Positions 34,660 through 46,200 of a DNA stretch of 64,000 bases are shown one piece after another. Every line of letters starts with the position of its first letter. The first letter of the stretch is position 1. The translations under genes were made by a program, and so were the position numbers. The notes beneath the pieces were generated by a model, which ran no database searches, was not told the DNA's origin, and worked only from the letters and a program-made list of their open reading frames with translations. Source of the stretch: Gordius sp. MW1 (taxonomy: Eukaryota; Nematomorpha; Gordioida; Gordea; Gordiidae); the NCBI GenBank assembly GCA_964036665.1, contig OZ038528.1, positions 21,873,245 through 21,937,244 on the forward strand, in the 5' to 3' direction.

Positions 34660-36110
34660 CTTCCCGATATTGGTGACCCACCCTTGTTATACGCACCCTT
34701 CTACCAAACCCTTACCCAACCCTTGTTATACGCAACCTTGTAAATGGATACCATTAGATGACACCCAAATTAAATCAGAAAACGCTATGTTTTTTAAATT
34801 ACTCTTCTTTAATCGTATAAATCTCCGCCTATGGTTTGTCCAAATAGAGGCCCTTTTCACGATACGCTGACATAGAGTCTAACAAACTTGAATACGTGAT
34901 TGAATGCCTCCCACAAGAAGTTAAAATCGAATTCCAAGATTAATTGGAAAATCTACCGTTTGAGGCTCCGTACACAACCATCCGGACAGCTATCATCGAC
35001 CGCACGACAAAGTCCGACTCAGCACGATTCCACGACTTACTCTCCAACGTGCAATTGAGTGATCGTACACCATCACATCTATAGACACATGAATAGCCTC
35101 CTGGGTACCGCCAAAATGGATGACGTCATCTTCAAACAATTGTGGTTGGAAAAATTGGACAACAACATGGCCAGCATCTTGGCAATCTGTGCAAGTGACA
35201 AGACTTTAGTCAAGCTAGCTGAAACACCTGATAAAATCGCGGAAACATACCATACGCCTCAAATATCCAACGTCGCCCCTGCCACACTTAGATCAAACAA
35301 TGATATCGAGACGCTCAGAGACATGGTCAATAAACTGAGTGTGAGCATCGACACATTGCGCCACGAGGTCAGTCAACAAAATCGTTTTGCGTCGAGAAGT
35401 AGGTCTACATCGAGGCGATTTTGATCCCCTTTTCAACCCCGCGCAGACGTTCCCCAAAATTGGTGTTGGTATCACCAAAGATATAAGGAAAAGGCCACTA
35501 AATGCCGACAGCCTTGCAATTATACCCCGCTTTTCTCGTCAAACCCATAGGCCTGCCAGAATCCGCGACACCTGGTTCAGGCCATAATATCAGTCGCTTA
35601 TTTTTTATAACCAAATTTCGTTTTTTAATAGATACTGGCGCGGAACTCAGTGTCATACCACCCCCGCGTAACCACCATCTCACCTCCTCACACATCCCCC
35701 TCCAAGCTGCAAAAAACAGTTCCATACTGACCTATGGCCAAAAATCAATGGAACTGGACCTTTGCTTACGGAGAAGTTTTCAATTGGTTTTTACAATCGC
35801 GGACGTTAAGACACCTATCATCGGGACTGATTCTTTAAATCATTATAACCTACTCGTTGTTATACGCCGTAAATGTTTGTTAGACCTTAAGACTACTTTA
35901 AAGTCTTATGGGCGATATATTTACTCGAACTTGTATAATTTACAACTCACAATAAAGATCGATTCATCATATTTTAAAAATGTGTTAAAAACTTAAAAGA
36001 GTTCCTTGATATTTATGCTCGTCCAAATTACAGGTCACCGTAAGCCACCAAATAATTCACCACATACGTACACAAGGACCACCCGTTTATGCCAGACCTA
36101 GACGCTTAGA
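34660..36110 (+). pseudogene. Decayed Ty3/gypsy gag-pol fragment
   Basis: At 34671 TTGGTGACCCACC looks like a primer-binding site. It is followed by broken Gag (LWFVQIEALF near 34835; MDDVIFKQLWLEKLDNNM at 35116; LAETPDKIAE), then protease (FLIDTGAELSVIP near 35625, [15 protein letters not shown]) and the start of RT up to ARPRRL (36100). It is about half identical by eye to the 15221-19690 element's protein but clearly a different, older lineage. Stops and frameshifts are scattered. It ends abruptly at 36111, where the G/C satellite begins, so the rest of pol, the integrase and the 3' LTR are absent. Confidence 0.8.
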
Positions 36111-36111
36111 C

Positions 36112-37332
36112 CAGGGGGGGGCTTATTTTTTACGCTCTTTCTCACCAGGGGAGGGGGGGGGGGTGTTTTGCCCCCCCCTTATTTTTAATCTCTTTCTCAC
36201 CAGGGGAGGGGGGGGGGTGTTTTGCCCCCCCCCCTTATTTTTTACGCTCTTTCTCACCAGGGGAGGGTGGGGGGACACCCCCCCCCTCATTTTTTACGCT
36301 CTTTCTCACCAGGGGAGGAGGGGGGGGAATGTTTTGCCCCCCACCTTATTTTTTACGCTCTTTCTCACCAGGGGAGGGGGGGGGGGGGTGTTTTGCCCCC
36401 CCTTATTTTTTATCCTCTTTCTGACCAGAGGGGAGGGGGGGGGGGGTGCTTTGCCCCCCCCCCTTATTTTTTACGCTCTTTCTCACCAGGGGAGGGGGGG
36501 GGGGGGGTGTTTTGCCCCCCCTTCTAATTTTTTATCCTCTTTTTCACCAGGGGGGGGGGGTGTTTTGCCCCCCCCCCCTTATTTTTTATCCTCTTTCTGA
36601 CCAGAGGGGAGGGGGAGATGTTTTGCCCCCCCCTCTATTTTTTACGCTCTTTCTCACCAGGGGGGGGGGGGTGAACACCCCCCCCCCCTTATTTTTTACG
36701 CTCTTTCTCACCAGGGGGGGGGGGGGTGAACACCCCCCCTTCTAATTTTTTATCCTCTTTTTCACCAGGGGGGGGGGAGGGGGTGTTTTGCCCCCCCCCT
36801 TTATTTTTTACGCTCTTTCTCACCAGGGGAGGGGGGGGGGTGTTTTGCTCCCCCCCCTTATTTTTTTATCCTCCTCCCCCCCTTGATTTTTTATCCTCTT
36901 TCTGACCAGAGGGAAGGGTGGTGTTTTGCCCCCCCCCCTATTTTTACCCTCTTCCAGGGGGGGGGGGAACACCCTCCCTCTAATTTTTTATCCTCTTTCT
37001 CACCGGGTGAGGGAGGGGGTATTTTTTAAGCTCTTTCTCACTAGGAGAGGGGGGGAAGAGTGTTTTGCCCCCCCCTAATTTTTTACGCTCTTTCTCACCA
37101 CCCCCCTCCCCCCTAGTCAGAAAGAGGATAAAAAATAAGGGGGGGGGGCAAAACACCCCCCCCCCCCCCCCTTATTTTTTAGGCTCTTCCTCACCAGTGG
37201 AGGGGGGGGGGGGGGTGTTTTGCCCCCCCCCCCCCCACTTATTTTTTATCCTCTTTCTGACCAGAGGGGAGGGGCGTGTTTTGCCCCCCCCCCTTTTCTT
37301 TTTTACCCTCTTTCTAACCTGGGGGGAGGGAT
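36112..37332. repeat. G/C-hairpin satellite, left array (about 20 units)
   Basis: Units of about 50-60 bp, each reading CTCTTTCTCACCAGGGGAGG, a G-run, TGTTTTG, a C-run, then TTATTTTTTACG. A second variant has CTCTTTCTGACCAGAGGGG and TTTTTATCCT. The G-run and C-run of one unit can pair around the TGTTTTG loop. At about 37103-37160 one unit is inverted inside the array. The ORFs across it (PPPPLFFTLFLTRGGGG) are artefacts of the repeat. Exact G/C run lengths may be sequencing-dependent. Confidence 0.9.
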
Positions 37333-37934
37333 TTTAAAATTTATATTTAAATAAATGCCAAAATGCTTTTTATAATGATTTTAAAAATTACAGGAACTTA
37401 TGGCTTAAGCGTTGCAATTAATGTTATTTATAATTGACTTAAAATAATTAAAAAATAATTTTATCATATTAACATAATTTATGTTTAAAATCTTGGGGAT
37501 ATCATGATATTATAGAATAGCTAACAAATATTGTATTTTCTCGCGTACTTGTAATTTATATTTATTATATGTAATTTTATAATAAACATCTTATTTTAAA
37601 TATGGGTATTTTAAACAACATTGTTTTGACATGACAATTATCACTAATATAAGCTGACAAAATTATATGTTTCTTAAAAATAAAATTGCGTTAAAAAATC
37701 TTAATTACCTTGAAAATTGACAAAATATAATTTGTGTTTTAGATAATTTTTTTAACCACTAGATTAACGTTTAAAAAATTTAATTAGCTAGAAAATTGAC
37801 AATTATAACAATTGTCACTCATCTAAGTTAACAAAATATAATTTGTGTTTTAGATAATTTTTTACCACTAGATTAACGTTTATAAAATTGAATTAGCTTG
37901 AAAATTGACAATTATTAGGGCAATTATCACGCAT
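37333..37934. repeat. AT-rich spacer with tandem segments
   Basis: Separates the two opposed satellite arrays. A segment of about 110 bp (AAATATAATTTGTGTTTTAG, then CCACTAGATTAACG, then GAAAATTGACAATTA) is present twice in tandem between about 37725 and 37920, with a weaker third copy before it. It is non-coding. Confidence 0.7.
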
Positions 37935-38475
37935 CTAAGTTGTAAAAAAAGGATAAAAAATAAGGGGGGGGGGCAAAACACTCGCCCCCCCCCCGTGAGA
38001 AAAAGCGTAAAAAAGGGGGGGGGGCAAAACACCCCCCCCCCTGGTGAGAAAGAGCGTAAGAAATAGTGGGGGGGGGCAAAACACACCCCCCCCCCTCCCC
38101 CTGGTAAAAAAAAGAGCGTAAAAAATAAGGGGGGGGGGGGGTGAGAAAAAGGGTAAAAAATAGGGCCTGGTGAGAAAGAGCGTAAGAAATAGTGGGGGGG
38201 GGGCAAAACATCTCCCCTCCCCTCTGGTCAGATAGAGGATAAAAAATAGGGGGGGGCAAAACACCCCCCTCCCCTTTGGTCAAAAAGAGGATAAAAAATA
38301 AGGGGGGGGGGGCAAAACACCCCCCCCCCCCCTCCCCTCTGGTGAGAAAGAGGATAAAAAATAAGGGGGGGGGGTCCCCCCCCCTCTCCCCTGGTGAGAA
38401 AGAGGATAAAAAGTAAGGGGGGGGGGGCAAAACACCCCCCCCCCTCCCCTCTGGTCAGAAAGAGGATAAAAATAT
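37935..38475. repeat. G/C-hairpin satellite, right array, inverted (9-10 units)
   Basis: The same unit as in 36112-37332 but reverse-complemented: GAGAAAGAGCGTAAAAAATA, a G-run, GCAAAACA, a C-run, CCTCCCCTGGT. Both unit variants are present. Together with the left array it forms a large imperfect inverted repeat around the AT-rich spacer. Confidence 0.9.
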
Positions 38476-38599
38476 TTAAATTTTTAACACCATTTTTGCA
38501 TTAATATATGATTGAAAAATATTGATTAGCATTATATGGCAGCTACCAATACCAACTCTAATAGTAAGCTAAAATTAAATTTGCTAAAAACCATGTTTA

Positions 38600-38810
38600 G
38601 TTTAAAACAAGCCTACTCAATACCATTATATCATTCCAATCTGCCAAATGCCCTGTTACTTACATCTCTCCCAACCAAGCTACCATGGCAACTTTAATCT
38701 GCCATGCTAGTAACCGGGTTATTAAGCAGCATGTGCTGCTTAATAATGATGGTAATGGTTGGAGATATGTGCCTATTACCAGGTTTAGCACTATACCAGC
38801 ACAACCAATT
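38600..38810. other. Imperfect long hairpin with perfect 13-bp core
   Basis: 38719-38746 is TTATTAAGCAGCA, a 2-base loop, and its exact inverse. The flanks continue to pair imperfectly (ACATCTCTCCCAACCA on the left against TGGTTGGAGATATGT on the right). It could be a foldback element or a small-RNA precursor. Nothing further supports either. Confidence 0.45.
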
Positions 38811-40285
38811 CCAGCAGATTAACAACACTAGTTTTAACAATTAAAAATACCATTACATAAAAAGAATGATGTAACTGTTTCGAAGATGGTTTAGTTACTA
38901 CTTAATCAGAACTCATGTTTGTATGTTCATATTATATTAATGCTCAGGATATTATGTAATAGATAGCTAAAATTCAATATTTACGCGGATTTATATTTAA
39001 TATTGATTAAACTGTGGTAATTTTTAATATTAAAGGAATCGCAATAATATTAAATTACATTGAACATTCTAAATGTAGATTATACAAAATAGAAATATAA
39101 ACTAAATTTAGTATATATGATTATGATGGCTAATAAAGTAAATAGTCGAGATCTCGTCTATAAAATCTCGTTTCGTCTCGTCTCGAGTTCAAAATTCTCG
39201 TCTCGATCTCGACTCAGTTTTTCGAAATCTCGTCTCGTCTTGTCTTGGTTTTTGAAGACAAGACGAGACGAGACCGATATTTTTCTCGGTTTTTCCGCAT
39301 CAATGGTTAGTCGAATTAACATACAAACTAGGATATGAAAATAACAAAATGGGACGTTACCTATGTGAATAAACATATTGGCTTGATTAAGTGGTTGGAG
39401 CTTTTCACTCCTTCGTGATTTAAGATCTATGCAGAGTTTAATTGTAATGTTAGAAAAATTTCTTTAAAGTGTTTAATATTTTGCATTTCCATGACTTGTG
39501 AAATGGATTTATGTAGTTTACTCGCGGATCTACATGTGAGTGCAAATACTATTTAATAAAGGAACTGAAATTTTATAACATATTGTGCCAGCCAATTACT
39601 CTTTTGACAGTTAGGAAATAGATAAGGATCAATTTTGGTTAGCTAAAGGCATGGGATTTTTTGCAAATAATATATATGATTTGTGTGACCTATTTATTGT
39701 GGCTATAATATTTTCCTAATTATTTTTAAATAGAGGCGTCTCTATTGTAAAACGAATAGGTCATAAAATGAATACAATCCATCTATTTATAATCTTAACA
39801 TGATAACCGATTCGGACCCATAATCACTAAAGGCCATAAAAACTAATGTATTTCCCAACTAGATGCAAACACTAAATCGAACCCTAACCCTTGCCTATAT
39901 TACATTTTGCCTACATTAAATTTTGCAAACATCCGAATTTAAGGATTTTAAGGATTTAATAATCATATTTTTAATATATTGGACCACAAATATTAGTCAA
40001 TTTTGGGAACTATTTGAAACGGTGTATAAATACATGTTAATCAAAGGTTCTGATTGGTTTCGGGATTTTGGCCATTAGTTTTTTTGGCCAGAAGTGTCTT
40101 AACCCCCTACAAAGGGAGACGCACATGATTGACGCACGCATATAGTTTTACCACCGCGAAATTTTTAAGTTTTAAATGTATTTAGAAAATATAGGTGTTA
40201 GCATACTTCATATCTTTAATGGCCAATCATATCCTTGTCACCTAGCAAATTATTGATTTATATATTCTAAGATTTATCAGCTTAT
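38811..40285. other. Upstream region of ORC1
   Basis: AT-rich, containing the GAGAC-rich element at 39143-39305. No upstream coding exon with a BAH-like sequence is seen. The ORC1 promoter is presumably here but no definite element is recognised. Confidence 0.4.
39143..39305. mobile_element. Short deletion copy of the GAGAC-rich hAT-like element
   Basis: The right end, inverted, reads TTGATGCGGAAAAACCGAG, the left terminus of the 12840-13893 element. The left end TAGTCGAGATCTCGTC resembles its right terminus. The middle is GAGACGAGAC repeats only, so about 900 bp of interior are missing. No target duplication was found. Confidence 0.65.
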
Positions 40286-43200
40286 ATGCCTGTTAGGACC
40301 AAAATAAATAGAAATTGTAAAATATCAGATGAAAAGGCATTGCAATTACTAGGATGCCTAGATTCTACAGATGTTAAAAATGGCAACCAACCAAAAAACT
40401 CTCTTAAAGGAATAAAAAGCCATTCAGTAAAAAATGGAAGGTCTGAAACAAAAAAGAACATGTCTCCAATTCAGGATCCCTATTATTTTGAATGCTCAGA
40501 TGAAAGCCTTAATACTATTAATGGCAAGGCCTATTTAAAGTCAACTACTACACCCAAACCTTATCTAAATGAACTTAAAACCATCAATATTAAGGCCAAA
40601 CCTAGGTTAAAAGCCAAATCTTGCTTAAATGGTAAACACCATCCTAAGTTTTTTGATCCTATCCTAAGAAAAAAATCTCATCTTAACTTTTACAATTCAT
40701 CTACACCAATTCAGTTGTCTAATTTTAAATCAATCAAAGAAAAATCTCTTGCATTGTCTCCTTATAATGATAATCATGACAAAAAAACTTTTTTAAAGTC
40801 ACCTAAAACACAATCGTCAAACATAAAATTGAAAGCTAAAATACATAAAGATGAAATATTTTATAATGTAAGTCCTCTGAACAAATTAGATACCTCCAAA
40901 ATATCTAATAAGGCATGTGAAGATACAAGCATTAATCGTTCATTAAGACCAAAGAGGCTTGGTTTAAGTTATACTGATAACCTCTCATTAACTTCAGATG
41001 AATCTGCTCAAACCCAAGAAACTAAAATTATTTCTACCAATTTTAAACCATGCTTGACCATTAATTCAAAGTCTCTTGAAAATTTTACATCAACATCAAA
41101 AATTTTAGGTTTAAATGATAAGTTATCCTTAAAACTAGGACTGATAACAAAGGAAAACCTAGAAGATATTTGTTTAAATATTAAAGATGCTGTAATTAAT
41201 TTAGAAAAGTGTGATAGCCCAGCATTTTTGGAACAGAATAGTTTAAATGGCTTGGGACTAGGAGTTAAACTAGAATCAATGGGTAAATTTTATGAGTATC
41301 AATATTTTAATGTTTTAGGTAAAAGTTTTGTGACCTCAAAGAACAAAAGCATCTTAAAATCCAAAAAACCTGAGGAAAATTCTAACTGTCTTGAAAAACT
41401 TAAAAGACTAAGATCATCTACAGTTAAAAACAGTGTTAAAGTATGCATTTTATTTATAATTTGTTTTATATCTAACTAATTTAAGTTTTAATCAATACAA
41501 CCTCCCTTTATATAACATTCCAACTAGAATTTCTTTGGTTTTACTAACAACTTTATAGCCATCTAAATATAAATAATATCCTAATTGATGTTGCTTTAAG
41601 TTATATAATCTTTTAAATTGCCAAATTTTTAAAATATTAACTAAACTTTTATACTTAGCTCTAGAAATTTTTTAAGTCACTCAGGAATATCAATACGTCT
41701 ATTATATATTGCCATTTAGGTTTTCTATCTAGGTAATTTTATGCTGTAAACTACACATATACATACATACATATTAATCATAAATATTTTGATTAGTATT
41801 GTGAAAACAAAAAGGTTGACAAAAAGATTTTCAAGACCCCTAATGATAAATTTGAATGGGCTATAAAAAGGTGATTAAAAACACATTGTATACAAAATTA
41901 ACAGTTTTTAGAATTATTTTTTCATACTACTTTGCATAGAAGATTCATAATTTAATAAAAATAATCATCTTCTAATATTTTTAAATTACATTTCATATAT
42001 TTTTTTGAAACTCGGTCATTTAAACAAAAAGTATAATATATTTTAATTATCATTAGTTTGCATGCTTCAACAACTCCTAAAACCCTGCCTTGTAGAGAGA
42101 TTGAAATGGAAACAATAGCCTCATTCTTGAGCAATTGTCTCACAAATAATTTGGGAGGGTATACATTGTTAAACACTTTTTAGAATAGACACCTACAATA
42201 ATTTTTAAGACTAATTATTTCTATCTTTTAAATATTTGTTCAATCTGATAAAATTTTATTTTTTTGCAAATTCTTAGTCAAATTGTAAGCAAAAGGTTTA
42301 CTTGATGCATTTAGATTAAATTGTAGATTGTGAGTAGAAAATCTAATTTGCTTTTTGATAGGGGACAATATATTAGTTTACGTGGAAATTAGTGTTGTAA
42401 TGGCTGGGTTTTGTTTAGTCGGCCTTTGGTTTTACTTGACTAAACATAAACTGACCAAAGATTTTTTGGTCTATTTTTCTTAGTCGACCACTAGGCTTAG
42501 TCGAATTTTGAAAGATATACCACAGCCGACCGTGATTGTTAGTTAAACCAAAAGTCGGCCAAACAAAACCCAGCCGTTTTTACCACACTAGTGTATATAT
42601 ATTGAAATAATATCATATACTTTTGTGAAATTATGGTTGTATTATGTTTGTTTTCTATAATTAACTCTGATGTTTGATAAGGGAAAAGGATCAAACATTT
42701 TTTATTAAGACATTTGAAAAAGAAAAGGGCAGCCATATATTAAATTAAAACTTGTATGGTTTGGTAATAGTTTTTTAAGCTAAGTTTATAGAAAGAATAT
42801 ATTTAATTTAAAAAAAAAATTACCATTATAAAATTAGTTTTTAAAGCAGGATTGTTTGAAACTTGACTATTAGTTGTATGTACATATCGGGTGTACCTGG
42901 GACGGGTAAAACGGCAGCTATTTACCAGGTCTTGAAGCTCTTAGGAATAGAGAGAAAAAGCCAATCATCTCTAAACAAAAGTAATTACTCACGTATCTCT
43001 TAACTTGATTTTATTTTTAAAATTAAATTATTTGAAAAAAACGATTAAATCGTTGATTTTACTTGTAGGCAAGAAGAGTGGGGCAGCACGGAATTCCTCT
43101 ACCTTCGCCCAAAATGGCATAGCTTTCGTCGAAATTAACGGAATGAAGTTACGTAAAGCTCAAGATGTGTATGTCAAAATTTATCAAGTAATTTTTTGAG

Positions 43201-46200
43201 GCTTTATTACAAACTTTTCAATCAGAAGTTGCGAGATTTAAATTGACTGTCCGCATCGTAAAAATCGTTTGGGGTTAGAAGAAACAGGGTTTCCGTTTTT
43301 ATTTTTAATTTTTGCTCGTAATGATAATCTATGAGCGATTGGCAATTGTTTAAAATATAATTTAATTTTATAGCTTTGAATAAAATATATATCTTATGAT
43401 TATTTTTTTAATTTACTCTTATTTTCGTTCCTTATTTAGACACCTGGAATTTTTTTTGTTAAAGATTTTATGGCTGGATATATTTTTTATCTTTTTTTGC
43501 ATATTATTTACTAGAGAAAATGCTTAACAGAAAGCCTATATATATTGCTTTTTTGGCCTTCTAGACGACATATTTTATTGAAGCTCAGAAAATTCAACTC
43601 TTGACCGTAGGTTATAGACCACCTTTTTCTTTAACAGTTTGACAATCAATTTGTTCTATGAATCTGCCATTGAAGAGTTAGTATTTTCATCAAAAATGCT
43701 ATAACCTAATATGAAAATTGAAGAATTTATAAGACTTGATTACCATTAAGATTTTGTAAAAGTTAAAGTTTATTGAATAAACGTTGTTCAACTTAAAAAA
43801 TAAATTTATACTATTAAAATAAATAAACATCACCATCTCGTTCAGCAATCTATTTAGTTTTGATAATCAGAGACCAGAATTGGCCGGGCAACTGTCGTAA
43901 AATTAGGCGCTTGCCCGGGTGGCACTTTGACAAAATTCACGCTCAATAAAATATTTTTATAGTGTATCATTCTCTTATCGTGTGTTATTTTGCCACTTTA
44001 TTAATTGTGTAATATTTATTAACCGTAGTTTATGTCCAAACAAAATCGAGAATTAAATTAAAAATTTTACGAGTATAGAACAAAATTAGTGGTGAAAAGT
44101 TAAAAAATCATTACTTCGGGCCGCGCAGTTTAAGCAGTGATTCGGTACTGGCCGGGCGGGCAATTTAACTAGAAAATTGGACCTAGCCGGGTTCCGGCAG
44201 AAAAATCTGACCTCTGTTGATAATAACTGATCGAGCCAAGTTGGCGGCTAATGGTCAATAGTTTTAAACTTCATGCTTTTTTGCTTTAATTTTAGAAAAT
44301 CTTTCCAGATTCTGCCATCAAAATATCTCCGGATTCGGCCTGCGCTAAGTTAGAAAAGTTTTTCCGCAGCAGCTCACGTACCGACAAAAAATACCCACAC
44401 CATATCCGATCTGTCGTAGTTTTTATAGATGAGGTAAACGAATTTTATTTTTTCGACTTTGATTTTGAAGATTTTTGGTTTTTTCCCAATATGTATATAT
44501 CAATTTAGTTTTGAGATTTGCAATTCATGATTTAAAAAAGCTTGTACAGGGAGCGTTTAAAGAGTTTAAACTTAGTGGTTATAGCTACTTAGTTAATTAG
44601 TTTCCTCTGATAAATTTGAGTAAAATTGGAGGTTTTTTTAGATAAAAGTTGCCTAGAATTTGCTTAGAGAAATTACCACTTTAAATTAAAACCTTTTCAA
44701 CCTTGTGTTAGCTACATTATAAATTAAAGCTAGGTCTGCTAAAAAATGCTCGTTTCTAAATATAATTTGTTCTATTAAGTTAATTTTCAAAGTTTATGCA
44801 AAAAATGACTTGATTTTGGGGACATTTTGGCCTTTTCGACAAAACAGTTTCTAATCATCTGATCGTAATCTCGTTGTTTGGTTTCAAAACGAAACTATTT
44901 AAGACGAAAATGTTTATTTTTTACAATTCAAATAAAATTTATTTTATATCATGCGCCCCATGCCTAGTTGGATTTGATATGCAGTAAGCGGCAGCAAATC
45001 GTTTACAATCTCTTCGATTGGCCCTTCAATCAATCCGAACCCAATTGGTCCCACAATAATTCGGGAACCACTAAAAAACGGGGCAAGACCAATCACGAAC
45101 CACCAGCTTTAATTATATTGACTGTTGCTAATACTATGGACTTGCCCGAACGCCTTTTAATGGGAAGAACGCAAAGCCGATTGGTAATTTGATTCGATTT
45201 CTAACTTGACTATTGATTGCTATGCAATTTATGGGCTCGTTTTTGGTTGTCCTGTCCATCTTGTCCAATATTTAATAATTGCTGCTGAGTGAACTTATGC
45301 TTTTATAAAGGATTTTTACTTTGCTTTCGCACATAGACTAGCTAATGTCCGCCCGTTGGATTTTGGTTTATAATGGAAAATTATAAAATTAGAGTGACGG
45401 TAATTTTCTATTTGACAGGGTCTGGATCGGCTTACTTTTTTCCCCTACAACCATTCTCAACTGTTGGAGATTATATCATCGCGCCTCACAACTTCCAATA
45501 TCTTCAAAAAGGATTCGATTCAATACATAGCTCGCAAGGTAAAAAGATATTTCATCCAAAATTCATTGTTTTTGCTTTTATTTTTATAATTATAGTGCCG
45601 TGTTTATATGAAGCTAAGGGATTTAAAATGTTTTTCACGTTTTATAAAGGATTTATATAGAGATGATGCGCAATTTTAGGCAAAAATATAACCAAAATCG
45701 CTCATAAGGTATGGATGAAAAATAAATTAAAAGATTTGTTACTGAATTAGAGTTTTAACAACTTGTTTATTGACACTTGAATCGCGAAAGTTTAATATAA
45801 TAAAATAAATTAATTTGGGAAATTCGACATTTTCCCCCAATTTATCATTAGTTTTTTTTAACCTTTGTCAAGTTTAGATTATGGCTACGCCCTTCTACCT
45901 CCTAATTTCGTATAAAGACTTCTCAAAAAATAGTTTTATGGTTGACCACAACAAAAATAACTTTACAATAGAGCGTTAGATATATTAACAAAACTCATAT
46001 CTCATTTTAGACGAATTATTTATTTTTTATATTATAGTATTTCCGTAAAATGTTACACATCATTGTCAAACTAAAAAAATTTTATTGCCGCCAAACTGCC
46101 TTCCTTTTTTTTAAATTTTTTTGGTGAAATCCACGTTAAATAAACTAGGGGGTTTTATTAATGGTCTCGCGAGATTGATAAGAAAGGTGGCAGGAAGGAA

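Noticed and set aside
36163..38430. Several ORFs of 90-167 codons rich in PPPPLFF and LTRGGGG
   Set aside because: They are translations of the G/C hairpin satellite in several frames and both strands, with no independent support.
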